A stretch of 64,000 nt of DNA from Pirellulales bacterium (GTDB taxonomy: Bacteria > Planctomycetota > Planctomycetia > Pirellulales > JACPPG01), in assembly GCA_036499395.1 (NCBI GenBank), contig DASYDW010000077.1, forward strand, positions 62,001 through 126,000. Reading direction: 5' to 3'. Of this stretch, positions 35,000-43,898 are shown piece after piece. How positions within the stretch are numbered: the first letter of the stretch is position 1; each line of letters starts with the position of its first letter. The notes under the pieces were generated by a model that was not told the origin of the DNA, made no database searches, and saw only the letters and a list, made by a program, of their open reading frames with translations. The position numbers and the translations under genes were made by a program.

Positions 35000-36721
35000 T
35001 TGACGGAAAGACCCAGAATCCTGCTGCTAGGGGACGCGGGCGAGGACACGTCCCCCTTGTTGGCTCGCCTCGGGGACACGGTCGAGACCGTTCCTGTTCA
35101 GAACCCGATCCGCGCCTTCGCCCGGCTCGCTCGCGAAAAGTTCGATGCCGTTTACGTCTCCTCGCCGCACCTTCGCGAAGCGATGGAGCTGGGCAAACTC
35201 CTGCAGAACGAACGCATCCTTGAGCAAATGCCTGATGGCGTTGTGCTCCTGGACGGCGACAATTCCGTCATTTGGGGCAACGGGCGGCTGCGTGAATGGA
35301 CCGATCGCGACTCGATCGTCGGTCTGAATTTCTACGCGGTCCTCGGCAGCCCCGAAATTCTCGGGCCCGACTTCTGTCCGTTCCACACGGCCCTCGCCAC
35401 CGGGGCTCGCAGTTGTTCCACGCTACGCTCGAGCGATAATCGCTACTTCCGCGTGCATGCCATGCCGGTCTGCGATTCGGACGGACCGCCGCAAAACCTG
35501 ATCGTCACGATTCGCGACGTCACGAGCGAAGTTCTCCAGCAGCAAAAGCTGGCCGCGATTCATCAGGCTGGCGTTGAACTGGCCGATCTGTCGCCCGACG
35601 AACTTTCGCACATGTCGATCGAAGAGCGGATCGAGCTCTTAAAGTCGAACATCCTGCACTTCACTCAGGACCTGCTGAACTTCGACGTCGTCGAGATTCG
35701 CTTGTTGGATGCCAATTCCGGCAAGCTCGAACCGCTGCTGGCGGCCGGCATGGTGCCCGAGGCGATGGATCGTTCGCTATACGCTCAATTGCAAAACAAC
35801 GGCGTGACCGGATTCGTGGCCGCCACCGGCAAGAGCTACCTGTGCGAAGACACGACCGAAGATCCGCTCTATCTCGAGGGGTGTAAAGGGGCCAAAAGCT
35901 CTCTGACCGTCCCCCTCATTTTGCATGACGAAGTAATCGGTACTTTCAACGTTGAAAGCCCCGAGCCGCGGGCTTTCACCGAAAGCGACATGCAATTCCT
36001 CGAGATATTCACCCGCGACGTGGCCGTCGCGCTCAACACGCTGGAATTGCTGGTCGCCGAGAAGGCCACCACGGTCGTCGAGAATATCGAGGCTGTACAC
36101 CGCGCCGTGGCGATGCCGGTCGACGATATCCTCAACGACGCCGTCAACCTGATGGAGCGGTACATCGGCCACGACCCCGACGTGGGCGAGCGTTTGCAGA
36201 GCATTCTGCGTAACGCCCGTGACATCAAGCAGGTGATTCAGCAGGTGGGCCAGAAGATGGCTCCTAGCCAGGCGCATCCGCAGCCGATGCAGAATCAGCA
36301 ACGCCCGCAGTTGCGCGGCCTGCAGATCCTGGTCGTTGACGCCGACGAAAACGTTCGCAGCGCGGCCCACAATCTGCTCGAACGTTACGGCTGTGTGGTC
36401 GAAACGGCACACGACGCTGGTGAAGCCGTCTGCATGGTCCGCAACCTGGCGCCGGGTACCAGTTACGATTGCATCATTGCCGACATCCGCTTGCCCGACA
36501 TGAGTGGCTACGAATTGATGCTCAAGCTGCAGGGCATCCTGGACGCGGTCCCTATGGTGCTCATGACCGGCTTTGGATACGACCCCGGTCACTCAATCGT
36601 CAAAGCGCGGCAGGCGGGCCTACAGGCCGATGCCGTGCTGTATAAGCCGTTCCGGCTGGACGCCTTGCTGGATACCGTCGAAAAGGTATCCAATTCTTCG
36701 CGCATGGTGCGGCAGGGCTGA
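35000..36721 (+). CDS. PAS-GAF-receiver signalling protein with degenerate kinase and receiver parts
   Basis: Cytoplasmic multi-domain regulator (573 residues). Residues 1-75 look like a receiver domain without a phosphorylatable Asp (ILLLGDAGEDTSPL; FDAVYVSSPHLREA). A PAS-like sensor follows (ILEQMPDGVVLLDGDNSVIWGN), then a GAF domain (about 200-345; GVTGFVAATGKSYLCED, SSLTVPLILHDEVIGTFNVE). Next is a helical pair resembling HisKA (AVHRAVAMPVDDILND) with no phospho-accepting His and no ATPase domain after it. A true receiver ends the protein (LVVDADENVRSA, Asp495 in IADIRLPDMSG, YKPF). The start is TTG, supported by its promoter and Shine-Dalgarno. It probably accepts phosphate from a separate kinase; output is unknown as no DNA-binding domain is present. 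Confidence 0.85.
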   Translation: MTERPRILLLGDAGEDTSPLLARLGDTVETVPVQNPIRAFARLAREKFDAVYVSSPHLREAMELGKLLQNERILEQMPDGVVLLDGDNSVIWGNGRLREWTDRDSIVGLNFYAVLGSPEILGPDFCPFHTALATGARSCSTLRSSDNRYFRVHAMPVCDSDGPPQNLIVTIRDVTSEVLQQQKLAAIHQAGVELADLSPDELSHMSIEERIELLKSNILHFTQDLLNFDVVEIRLLDANSGKLEPLLAAGMVPEAMDRSLYAQLQNNGVTGFVAATGKSYLCEDTTEDPLYLEGCKGAKSSLTVPLILHDEVIGTFNVESPEPRAFTESDMQFLEIFTRDVAVALNTLELLVAEKATTVVENIEAVHRAVAMPVDDILNDAVNLMERYIGHDPDVGERLQSILRNARDIKQVIQQVGQKMAPSQAHPQPMQNQQRPQLRGLQILVVDADENVRSAAHNLLERYGCVVETAHDAGEAVCMVRNLAPGTSYDCIIADIRLPDMSGYELMLKLQGILDAVPMVLMTGFGYDPGHSIVKARQAGLQADAVLYKPFRLDALLDTVEKVSNSSRMVRQG

Positions 36722-36784
36722 TATCATTCGCTGGGGGCATCCGGCGCAGGCGCGCCGCGACTCTAGACTTCAAGGATCGTCGGG

Positions 36785-38059
36785 ATGGAGCCGCTGCTCG
36801 CTTGCTCGCTGTTCGCACTGGCCGTGGTCGGTAGCAGTGCCTTTTGGATCACCTTCCTGAATCGCACGCACGGCCTGGGTGTTTGGCGGCCGTTGGTTCA
36901 TGGGTGCTCGGGACTGGCGCTACTCGGATTTCTGGGCGGGCCGCTTGTGCTCCTGGTCGCGGCACTGGCAGCCTCGCCAGCCATTGCCGCGTACCTGCCG
37001 ACGTCGATTATCTCACTGCTGGCACATGCCACGGGTTCCTGGGCCGCGGTTGCGGCGCAAAGTTATGCACTCGCGTGCCTATTGGTCGCGCTCGGACCAT
37101 TTCCCTGGTGGATCGTCTCCCGGCGCCTGCGTCGCGACCCAGCGCAGTTGCGTTCCCTGCGCATCGAGAGCTTCGACTTCGCCCGCCAACGATCAGGCCA
37201 GTCGCTGGCGCACGGCTTCAGCCGCTTCGCCGTGCAACTACCCGGCAATGAAGTGTTTCAGGTTGAGGTAAATCTAAAAACGCTGGCGCTCGCGCAATTG
37301 CCGCCGCGACTCGAGGGATTGTCGATCTCGCATCTATCCGACCTGCACATGAGCGGCCGGATATCGATCGACTTTTTCCACGAGATGGTCGATCGGACCA
37401 ACGCCCTGTCGCCGGACCTGGTGGCGATAACCGGGGACATTGTCGACGCATCGAAGTGCCTGGATTGGATCGTGCCCACGCTCAGCCGCTTGAACGCGCC
37501 GCTTGGTGTCTACGGAGTCCTTGGAAATCACGACGTGTGCGTCGATCTCGAAACGTTGCGCACCAAGCTCGCCGCGGCCGGTGTTACGAACCTCGGCGGA
37601 CGCACGCGCCGTTTGGAAGTGGCCGGGGAAACGATCGTGCTCACCGGCAACGAGCTTCCCTGGATTCCTCCGACGACAGACGCTAGCGAGCAATCCGGCA
37701 CCAACGAACCGGCGGACGCGCTACGAATCCTGCTGTCGCATTCTCCGGATCAAATCGGTTGGGCGCGCCGCCGGCGCTACGACCTGATGTTGGCCGGCCA
37801 TACGCACGGTGGCCAGATTCAATTCCCGTTCTTCGGCGCGGTTCTGGCACCTAGTATCTTCGGTACCCGATACGCCTCGGGCCTGTTCTACGAGGCGCCG
37901 ACGCTGATGCACGTCAGCCGCGGTGTTTCAGGCCTGACGCCGGTGCGCTACAACTGCCGCCCCGAGATCGCTCTATTACGGCTGGTCGGATCGAACACGA
38001 TGCCATGTAGCAACGACGCCACGCCCGACACGGAAGAGGCCATGGCGACCGGTTCGTAA
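36785..38059 (+). CDS. Membrane-anchored metallophosphoesterase (YkuE-like)
   Basis: Calcineurin-type phosphoesterase (424 residues) with an N-terminal membrane part of about three or four hydrophobic segments (residues 1-115). The catalytic domain (about 175-410) carries the full metal set in order: SHLSDLHMSG, ITGDIVD, GVLGNHD, LLSHSPDQIGW and LAGHTHGGQIQFP. Related YkuE-type proteins act on lipid-phosphate or nucleotide substrates at the membrane. The gene starts 63 bases after the regulator stop on the same strand, so the two may be co-transcribed. The substrate is not predictable. Confidence 0.9.
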   Translation: MEPLLACSLFALAVVGSSAFWITFLNRTHGLGVWRPLVHGCSGLALLGFLGGPLVLLVAALAASPAIAAYLPTSIISLLAHATGSWAAVAAQSYALACLLVALGPFPWWIVSRRLRRDPAQLRSLRIESFDFARQRSGQSLAHGFSRFAVQLPGNEVFQVEVNLKTLALAQLPPRLEGLSISHLSDLHMSGRISIDFFHEMVDRTNALSPDLVAITGDIVDASKCLDWIVPTLSRLNAPLGVYGVLGNHDVCVDLETLRTKLAAAGVTNLGGRTRRLEVAGETIVLTGNELPWIPPTTDASEQSGTNEPADALRILLSHSPDQIGWARRRRYDLMLAGHTHGGQIQFPFFGAVLAPSIFGTRYASGLFYEAPTLMHVSRGVSGLTPVRYNCRPEIALLRLVGSNTMPCSNDATPDTEEAMATGS

Positions 38060-38090
38060 GCGTCCGGTCCGCCGAGGCGTGAGGTGCGAT

Positions 38091-38726
38091 CTATTTCCGC
38101 TGGTCAATCAGTCGGTCCTGTATCACGCGGAAGATGCCGTCGGCGACTTCCTCTTTGCTACCCGAGAGCTCTTGCACCACGGCGCCCGTGGAATCAATCA
38201 ATTCGACCTGGGTGTCGAGCGCGTTCATCGCCTCGGGACCGTTTGAGACCATGAGGTCGCAATGCTTTTTTTCCAGCTTCGCCAAGGCGCGTAGTCGGTG
38301 ATCGTCTGCCTCAAGCGCAAAGCCGACCAGCCATTGACCGAGTTTTGCGGCACCCAGCGTTGCCACGACGTCGGGCGTTTCGATCAGGTGCAGTTCGAGC
38401 GGCTCGCCCGTCTTGCTGATCTTGCCGGGCGCAACCTTCACAGGACGATAGTCGCAAGGAGCGGCCACGCCGATCAATCCGTCGCACGACGCAAAGACCT
38501 GCTGGCATTCGGCGAGCATCTCTTCGGTGGAAACGACCGGAATCACACGCACCCCGGGCGGATATTCGACATCGACCGGTCCGCTGACGACGATCACCTC
38601 ATGACCGGCGGCCAGGGCACTCGCGGCCAGGGCACAGCCCATACGACCACTCGAGGCATTCGTCAAATAGCGCACCGCGTCGAGATACTGCCGCGTGGGG
38701 CCGGACGTAATCAGGATTCGCGCCAT
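38091..38726 (-). CDS. coaB: Phosphopantothenate-cysteine ligase (stand-alone CoaB)
   Basis: Second step of CoA synthesis from 4-phosphopantothenate: joins cysteine using a nucleotide triphosphate. The 211-residue protein equals the C-terminal half of the usual CoaBC fusion: ILITSGPTRQYLD, YLTNASSGRMG, VAAPCDYRPVKVAPGKISKTGE and the C-terminal MVSNGP. I start at MARILITSG (38726); the frame upstream to 38834 is not conserved. It is separated from coaC by 64 bases and lies in a different frame, so the split is real rather than a single frameshift artefact. Last gene of the yicC-gmk-rpoZ-coaC-coaB run. Confidence 0.92.
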   Translation of the reverse strand: MARILITSGPTRQYLDAVRYLTNASSGRMGCALAASALAAGHEVIVVSGPVDVEYPPGVRVIPVVSTEEMLAECQQVFASCDGLIGVAAPCDYRPVKVAPGKISKTGEPLELHLIETPDVVATLGAAKLGQWLVGFALEADDHRLRALAKLEKKHCDLMVSNGPEAMNALDTQVELIDSTGAVVQELSGSKEEVADGIFRVIQDRLIDQRK

Positions 38727-38790
38727 CGACGGTTCGGAATGATTGGAGATTCTCTTGCGGCAGTACGGCATTGCCCCGCGGCAGTGGCGC

Positions 38791-39345
38791 TCATTTCTTC
38801 GGAATTTGGGAGAGTTGCTCGGCGATGGCAGCAAAGATCTTTTCCGGTGCCGCCATCCGTCCCATGCCGCGCTGCCGGCAACTTAGCCAGCCTTCTTCAG
38901 GACCGACCAGAACGACACCGTCCTGGCGCAACTGTGCGATGTTGCGCTGCACGGCCGGCTTATCCCACATTTCGCAATTCATCGCCGGAGCGAGCATGAT
39001 CGTCCCGGTAAAGCTCAAGGCCAGCGTGCTCAACAAATCGTCGGCCAGGCCTTGCGCCGTCTTCGCCAGAAAATTAGCAGTTGCCGGCGCGACGCAGAGA
39101 ATCTCGCCGCGTGTCGCCAGATCGATGTGGGCGCCGAGCGGATGCTCGGGCTCGTGAAAGACTTGGGTGTTAACCGCGCGGCCCGTCAGCGCCTCGAACG
39201 TCGCGGCGCCGATAAACTCGCGCGCCGAGGCCGTCAGCACGACGGACACTCCCGCCCCGGCCTGCACCAATTGGCTCACCAGCGCCGCGGTCTTGTAAGC
39301 CGCGACGCCCCCGGTGACGCCGACTACGACCTCGCGCCCGTTCAT
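38791..39345 (-). CDS. coaC: Phosphopantothenoylcysteine decarboxylase (stand-alone CoaC)
   Basis: Flavin-dependent decarboxylase of CoA synthesis (184 residues). The N-terminal flavoprotein fold starts VVVGVTGGVAAYKTAALVS. The substrate-binding PAMN motif is present in LAPAMNCEMW, and the flexible clamp with the active Cys reads EEGWLSCRQRGMGRM. The HIDLATRGE stretch contains the catalytic His region. It follows rpoZ by 9 bases. The ATG at 39345 has GGGG-type purines upstream. Confidence 0.93.
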   Translation of the reverse strand: MNGREVVVGVTGGVAAYKTAALVSQLVQAGAGVSVVLTASAREFIGAATFEALTGRAVNTQVFHEPEHPLGAHIDLATRGEILCVAPATANFLAKTAQGLADDLLSTLALSFTGTIMLAPAMNCEMWDKPAVQRNIAQLRQDGVVLVGPEEGWLSCRQRGMGRMAAPEKIFAAIAEQLSQIPKK

Positions 39346-39355
39346 AGATCCCCGT

Positions 39356-39619
39356 CTATAGATCGGTGAGATCCAACTCGACCGGACCTCCGCCCGCCTC
39401 GGGCTCGCCCGTGATGCGCAGATTGGCTGACGAATCGAGGTAAATCTTGTCCTGCATGATTTCCTGGATCACGATCTCGAGCTTGTCATGCGTGTCGAGA
39501 TTCACCAGCGGCCGGCTGCCGGCGTTCAATGCTACCAGGCGCTTCTGGATGAGGGTGGACAGCTTGAAGCGTCCGCCCACCTTGTTCACGATTCGTTCCT
39601 CGCGAAGTTCGTCAATCAT
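39356..39619 (-). CDS. rpoZ: RNA polymerase omega subunit
   Basis: Small RNA polymerase subunit (87 residues) assisting beta-prime folding and assembly. The protein fits the omega family: an N-terminal helix (MIDELREERIVNKVGGRFKLSTLIQKRLVALN in register with VxxxFxLVxxAxxRAxxL), then an acidic C-terminus. Placement directly after gmk, with a 4-base ATGA overlap, is the classic arrangement. The C-terminal 30 residues (GEPEAGGGPVELDLTDL) are not conserved in enteric omega. Confidence 0.85.
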   Translation of the reverse strand: MIDELREERIVNKVGGRFKLSTLIQKRLVALNAGSRPLVNLDTHDKLEIVIQEIMQDKIYLDSSANLRITGEPEAGGGPVELDLTDL

Positions 39620-40215
39620 TCCGAAACGTCTCCCACTTGCTGCAGGCTTGCCTGGTTGAGAATATCGCAGATCACGCGCGTCGCGCGGTCGACTTCGTCG
39701 TTAATTACCCGGTGGCGATAGATGTCGATCGATGCCAGTTCGTGGCGCGCCACTTCCAGCCTTCGCTCGAGAGCCGCGGCACTTTCGGTGCCCCGGTCGC
39801 GCAGTCGACGCTCGAGTTCATCGAGCGAGCCGGGCTCCACAAAGATTGTCAAGGCTTGAGGATAGTGCCTCAGCACTTCCACCGTGCCTTGCACGTCAAT
39901 CTCCAAGACTACCCACTTACCGGCCGCCAGGCTAGGGGTGACCTCCTCCCGCAATGTGCCGTACCAGTCCCCCTGGCCGTAAACTTCGCAAGATTCGAGA
40001 AAATCGCCATGCTGCCGGCGGCGCGCAAATTCCTCGCGGCTGAGAAAATGATAGTCCACCCCATCCTGCTCGCCGGGGCGCGGCCGCCGGGTGGTCGCCG
40101 AGACGCTGGGCACCAGCGGCAGGTCCGTATGCTCGTAAACTCGCTGCAGGAGCGTAGTTTTCCCCGCCCCCGAGGGTCCGGAAACGATCACTAATTGGCC
40201 CGATCGGATATTCAT
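39616..40215 (-). CDS. gmk: Guanylate kinase
   Basis: Cytoplasmic enzyme (199 residues) phosphorylating GMP to GDP. The P-loop is SGPSGAGKTTLLQ, followed by the GMP-binding segment SATTRRPRPGEQDGVDYHFLS, then EIDVQGTVEV and IFVEPGSLDELERRLRDRGTE of the lid. Its stop overlaps the rpoZ start (ATGA), implying translational coupling. It is 30 bases downstream of yicC, the same neighbour order found in many phyla. Confidence 0.96.
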   Translation of the reverse strand: MNIRSGQLVIVSGPSGAGKTTLLQRVYEHTDLPLVPSVSATTRRPRPGEQDGVDYHFLSREEFARRRQHGDFLESCEVYGQGDWYGTLREEVTPSLAAGKWVVLEIDVQGTVEVLRHYPQALTIFVEPGSLDELERRLRDRGTESAAALERRLEVARHELASIDIYRHRVINDEVDRATRVICDILNQASLQQVGDVSE

Positions 40216-40245
40216 CAGCCCGCTCGGCGCATGGGACGCCTGTTG

Positions 40246-41130
40246 TCACTCGACGTTTTGAATCATCTCGCGGACCCGCTCGATGGCCGCCTTGATCTCG
40301 ATGACGTGCCGCGAGATCGTGACGTCATTCGCCTTCGAGCCGATCGTATTGGCTTCGCGGAACATTTCCTGCGTGAGGAATTCCAGCTTTCGGCCAGAAC
40401 TTTCTTCCGCGCGCAGCAATTGGTCGAACTGCTCCAGGTGGCTGCGCAGGCGGACAGTTTCCTCCGAAATGTCCGACCGCTCAGCAAAAATGCTGACTTC
40501 CCTTATCAGGTCGCCGGGCTCGAGTGTGACCTGGAACTGATCGAGCGTTTTTTGCAGCCGGTCCGTCAAACGTGTCCGGTAAGCCTCGGCCACGAGCGGC
40601 GTCCTCTGTTCGACGTGCGATAGCTCGCTGGCGATCTGCCGACAGTTATCTGCCAAGTCGGCCGCCATCGCCTTCCCTTCCTTGGAGCGCATGTTGGCCA
40701 GATTCGTGAGTGCCGCGTTGAGCGTCGACTCGATCAGCGGCCAATCCTCTGCCAATTCAGTGCTCGAGACGGCGTGCTCGACAACCACGCCCGGCAGCTC
40801 CAATAGCGCGCCATACGGAATCGGATCGTCGACCTTCCAAGACTGAAACAGCTCGCGAAGCTGCTGGCGGTAGCCGTCGAGTACCACGCCGTTGATGCCG
40901 CTGGCGTCCCCGGTGCGTGGCCGATCGACACGCAGCGTCACTTGGATCGAGCCCCGGCGAATCTGCCGGCGGACTACCTGTTCGATCTCAGGCTCGAGCG
41001 CGTTGTACGCTTCCAGGCATTTGGTCGACAGCTTGAAGTACCGGCCGTTGATCGTCCGCACTTCAACCCAGGCGCTGCGCCCCTCAAGCTTGCCGCGAGC
41101 CTCGCCGTATCCGGTCATGCTCAATAGCAC
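40246..41130 (-). CDS. yicC: YicC family endoribonuclease/stress protein
   Basis: Member of the YicC/YloC family (294 residues; E. coli YicC is 287), recently linked to endoribonuclease activity. The N-terminus SMTGYGEARG and the C-terminal block KLEFLTQEMFREANTIGSKAND with EIKAAIERVREMIQNVE are family signatures. I choose the GTG at 41130 because it yields MLLSMTGYG, matching the usual MIRSMTGYG, and has GGGAG about 10 bases upstream. First gene of the gmk-rpoZ-coaC-coaB run. Confidence 0.92.
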   Translation of the reverse strand: MLLSMTGYGEARGKLEGRSAWVEVRTINGRYFKLSTKCLEAYNALEPEIEQVVRRQIRRGSIQVTLRVDRPRTGDASGINGVVLDGYRQQLRELFQSWKVDDPIPYGALLELPGVVVEHAVSSTELAEDWPLIESTLNAALTNLANMRSKEGKAMAADLADNCRQIASELSHVEQRTPLVAEAYRTRLTDRLQKTLDQFQVTLEPGDLIREVSIFAERSDISEETVRLRSHLEQFDQLLRAEESSGRKLEFLTQEMFREANTIGSKANDVTISRHVIEIKAAIERVREMIQNVE

Positions 41131-41270
41131 GGTCGAGGACTCCCCAAAAGTGTGAACGCGGAAACGATCGAACCAATGAAATGACGATCGCCACAATCAA
41201 AACAGTCTGTTCGCCCGATACTCGATTCGTGCATGCCTAGCGTGCAGCGAATTATCAGGCGATATTGCGG

Positions 41271-41762
41271 TTACTTGGGCGCTTCGCTGGCCGCGGGTTC
41301 CGCAGGCGCTGCTTCGCTTGTTGCGGAACCAGTAGCGGGGGGTGCTGTCTCGGTAGCGCTTCCCTCGGTAGCGCTACCCTCAGGCGCCTTCGTCTCGCCA
41401 GTACCTGGTGCCGCCTCGGTCCCCTGGGGAGATGCCTTGACATCGACGTCCACGCCACCCAGCGATGCCTTGGCGCCGCCTGGTTGAACGTCGACCTTGG
41501 CTGCCCCGCCCAGCTTGCTGCTGAAGTTATCAGGCGTGTTGTAATACTTCACACCGAGGACGCACAACACAACCCAGATCGACGCTGCCACGATCGTAAT
41601 GCGGGTGAAAAGGTCGCCGGCTTTGGTGCCGAAGGCGCTCTGCCCTCCCATGCCACCAAATGCGCCAGCCAGACCACCGCCGCGTCCGCGCTGAATCAGC
41701 ACGAGCAGAATCAAGAACAACGCGACCAGAAACATCAACACCATCAGGATGCCGCCGAACAT
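41271..41762 (-). CDS. secG: Preprotein translocase subunit SecG with long C-terminal tail
   Basis: Accessory membrane subunit of SecYEG. The 163-residue protein has two membrane segments: ILMVLMFLVALFLILLVLIQ and ITIVAASIWVVLCVLGVKYY. Between them is the conserved QRGRGGGLAGAFGG then SAFGTKAGD loop. After residue 75 comes an 85-residue Ala/Pro/Thr/Ser/Glu-rich tail containing near repeats (GSATEGSATE, coded by a repeated 15-base unit near 41345-41395). Typical SecG is about 75-110 residues. It is the last gene of the aroF-tpiA-secG group; tpiA ends 102 bases upstream. Confidence 0.92.
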   Translation of the reverse strand: MFGGILMVLMFLVALFLILLVLIQRGRGGGLAGAFGGMGGQSAFGTKAGDLFTRITIVAASIWVVLCVLGVKYYNTPDNFSSKLGGAAKVDVQPGGAKASLGGVDVDVKASPQGTEAAPGTGETKAPEGSATEGSATETAPPATGSATSEAAPAEPAASEAPK

Positions 41763-41864
41763 GGCTCTTTCTCCTGCACGACTAGTCCATTGTGGGCGAG
41801 TACTGTGACGAGCCGCCGCGGGTGTGCAACGGTGAAAACTCGCCCGAAAAGTTCGCAATCCTTG

Positions 41865-42620
41865 CTAACGCGCCGCGGCGGCAATGCCCAGAAAATCATC
41901 CGCCTTCAGGCTTGCCCCGCCGATGAGCGCTCCATCGATATCCGGCTGTGCGAGCAGTTCGCCGGCGTTGCCCGGCTTGACGCTGCCGCCGTACAGAATC
42001 CGGACCTTCTCCGCAGTGGCAGTATTGTATCGCTCGGTCACGATTCTGCGAAGGTCCCGATGCACCTCTTCGGCCTGCTCGGGCGTGGCCACCTGACCGG
42101 TTCCGATGGCCCAAACCGGCTCGTAGGCAATGACCGTTTTCTCCATGTCCGCCGCTGATAGACCCGCGAGTGACCCGGCCATCTGCCGGGCAATGACCGC
42201 ACCGGTCTGCCCCGCCTGGCGCTCGGCCAGTAGCTCGCCGACGCACACGACCGGCACGATCCCCGCGGCCAGAGCCGCCACGGTCTTGGCCCGCACCTGG
42301 TCGTCGGTCTCGCCCAGAATATTGCGGCGTTCGCTATGCCCCAGAATAACGTACTGGCAGCCCAGATCCTTGAGCATCGCGGCACTCGTTTCGCCGGTGA
42401 ACGCTCCGTTGGCCTCGTGATACATGTTCTGCGCACCCAGCGCAACGCGGCTCCCTTTGAGCACCGCACTCACGGCGTCGATATAGACGTTCGGCGGGCA
42501 GACCAAAAGATCAGCAGCCGGGTAGTCCCCAGCCTTGGTCACGACAGCCTTGGCGAGTGCCACGGCGCCGGCCCGATCCAGATTCATTTTCCAATTGCCC
42601 GCGATCAGCGGTCGTCTCAT
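41865..42620 (-). CDS. tpiA: Triosephosphate isomerase
   Basis: Glycolytic enzyme (251 residues) interconverting dihydroxyacetone phosphate and glyceraldehyde 3-phosphate. Active-site residues are in place: Asn and Lys in AGNWKMNLD, the electrophilic His in [10 protein letters not shown], and the general-base Glu in [14 protein letters not shown]. The phosphate-binding loop is [13 protein letters not shown]. The start overlaps the aroF stop by 4 bases, so translation is probably coupled. Confidence 0.97.
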   Translation of the reverse strand: MRRPLIAGNWKMNLDRAGAVALAKAVVTKAGDYPAADLLVCPPNVYIDAVSAVLKGSRVALGAQNMYHEANGAFTGETSAAMLKDLGCQYVILGHSERRNILGETDDQVRAKTVAALAAGIVPVVCVGELLAERQAGQTGAVIARQMAGSLAGLSAADMEKTVIAYEPVWAIGTGQVATPEQAEEVHRDLRRIVTERYNTATAEKVRILYGGSVKPGNAGELLAQPDIDGALIGGASLKADDFLGIAAAAR

Positions 42621-43654
42621 ACGGTTGCTCCTGCCGGTTGCGAAATCGTCTTGCCCAGCAGTTCAGCCAGCTTGCGAATCTGCTCTGCCACCTCGGCGTA
42701 CTGTTCAGGCAACAAGGCCTGTTCTCCGTCCGAGAGCGCCTCCTCTGGGCAGTTATGGACCTCGATATGGACCCCGTCGGCTCCGGCGGCCACCCCTGCC
42801 AGCGCACAAGCTGGAATCAGATCGGGACGTCCAGTGGCATGACTTGGGTCAACGATGATGGGCAGGTGCGATAGCGTTTTGGCCAGTGGAACGGCCGCCA
42901 CGTCGAATAGATTGCGCGTAGCGCTGTCAAAGCTCTTGATGCCGCGTTCGCAGAGCACAACGTTGGCGTTTCCTTGGGCGAGGATATATTCCGCGCTCAT
43001 TAGCAAGTCTTTAACGCTGGCGCTCATGCCGCGCTTCAGCAGCACGGGCCGACGCGTCTGACCGACTTCCGTAAGCAAGTTGAAATTCTGCATGTTGCGG
43101 GCGCCGATCTGGAACATATCGGTGTATCGATCCACCAGTTCCACGCGGCGCGGATCCATTACCTCGGTAACGATCGGCATGCCGTACTTGTCGCCCGTGT
43201 CGCGCAGGATCTTCAGCCCCTCTTCGCCCAAACCTTGAAACGCATAGGGGCTGGTGCGCGGCTTGAAGGCGCCACCGCGCAGGACATTCGCCCCGGCGGC
43301 CTTGATAGCGGCCGCGATCGAATCCAATCGTTCGGCGCTTTCCACGGCACAGGGACCAGCGATCATGCCCAGGTAGCCGCCGCCGAACTTCACACCGGCC
43401 ACGTCGACGACGCTGGGCTCGGGGTGCGCTTCCAAGCTCGCCAGCTTGTACGGAGGCAGTATGGGCACCACTTGTGCCACGCCCGGAATGGCTTCCAGCG
43501 GCGCGACCTGAGTTTTGGCCTCGTCGCCGATGACACCTATAATCGTTCGATAAGTGCCACGACTGAGGTGCGCTTTCAGCCCCAGGGCTTCCACGCGCTG
43601 CACGACGTGCTCGATCTGCTGCTCGGTGACGTTGGGCTTCAGTACGATGATCAC
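42617..43654 (-). CDS. aroF: 3-deoxy-7-phosphoheptulonate synthase (type I-beta, ferredoxin-like regulatory domain)
   Basis: First step of aromatic amino acid synthesis: condenses phosphoenolpyruvate and erythrose 4-phosphate (345 residues). Residues 1-70 form the regulatory ferredoxin-like domain ([17 protein letters not shown]). The barrel has [44 protein letters not shown] and [10 protein letters not shown], with [15 protein letters not shown] near the end. The GTG start at 43654 gives the conserved N-terminus; the longer frame to 43756 is upstream DNA. The regulatory domain suggests feedback control, in the way of Thermotoga-type enzymes. Confidence 0.95.
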   Translation of the reverse strand: MIIVLKPNVTEQQIEHVVQRVEALGLKAHLSRGTYRTIIGVIGDEAKTQVAPLEAIPGVAQVVPILPPYKLASLEAHPEPSVVDVAGVKFGGGYLGMIAGPCAVESAERLDSIAAAIKAAGANVLRGGAFKPRTSPYAFQGLGEEGLKILRDTGDKYGMPIVTEVMDPRRVELVDRYTDMFQIGARNMQNFNLLTEVGQTRRPVLLKRGMSASVKDLLMSAEYILAQGNANVVLCERGIKSFDSATRNLFDVAAVPLAKTLSHLPIIVDPSHATGRPDLIPACALAGVAAGADGVHIEVHNCPEEALSDGEQALLPEQYAEVAEQIRKLAELLGKTISQPAGATV

Positions 43655-43723
43655 GGTATCGACCTGCCGCGGTAAGGTTTGCCGGCGGACGGAAAGCCCG
43701 ACGGCCGAAAATGGTGATCGGGC

Positions 43724-43752
43724 AGTATACCCTGCCGGGAACGAGGGTTGAA
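43724..43752 (-). promoter_or_regulatory. Promoter of the aroF-tpiA-secG operon with overlapping dyad
   Basis: On the minus strand, TTCAAC (complement of 43747-43752) and TATACT (complement of 43724-43729) are 17 bases apart, about 70 bases before the aroF start. An inverted repeat, GGCAG/CTGCC (43721-43736), straddles the -10, as a repressor site would. Confidence 0.6.
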
Positions 43753-43898
43753 GCACGGTTATTGCTCCAGGGGCAGACGTTTTGCGGCTGTCGCGCCAGG
43801 GCTCTACCAGAAGATGACCGACAGGCTCAGGCCTGCTTAACCCGATACCACTCGCGGATCGCTCACACCCAAAGGTTCCTGCAACCTAAGGAGCACAG

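Noticed and set aside
38727-38834. Upstream extension of coaB that could have been a broken coaBC fusion
   Set aside because: The extension lacks conserved residues, is in a different frame from coaC, and both halves are complete with proper ends.
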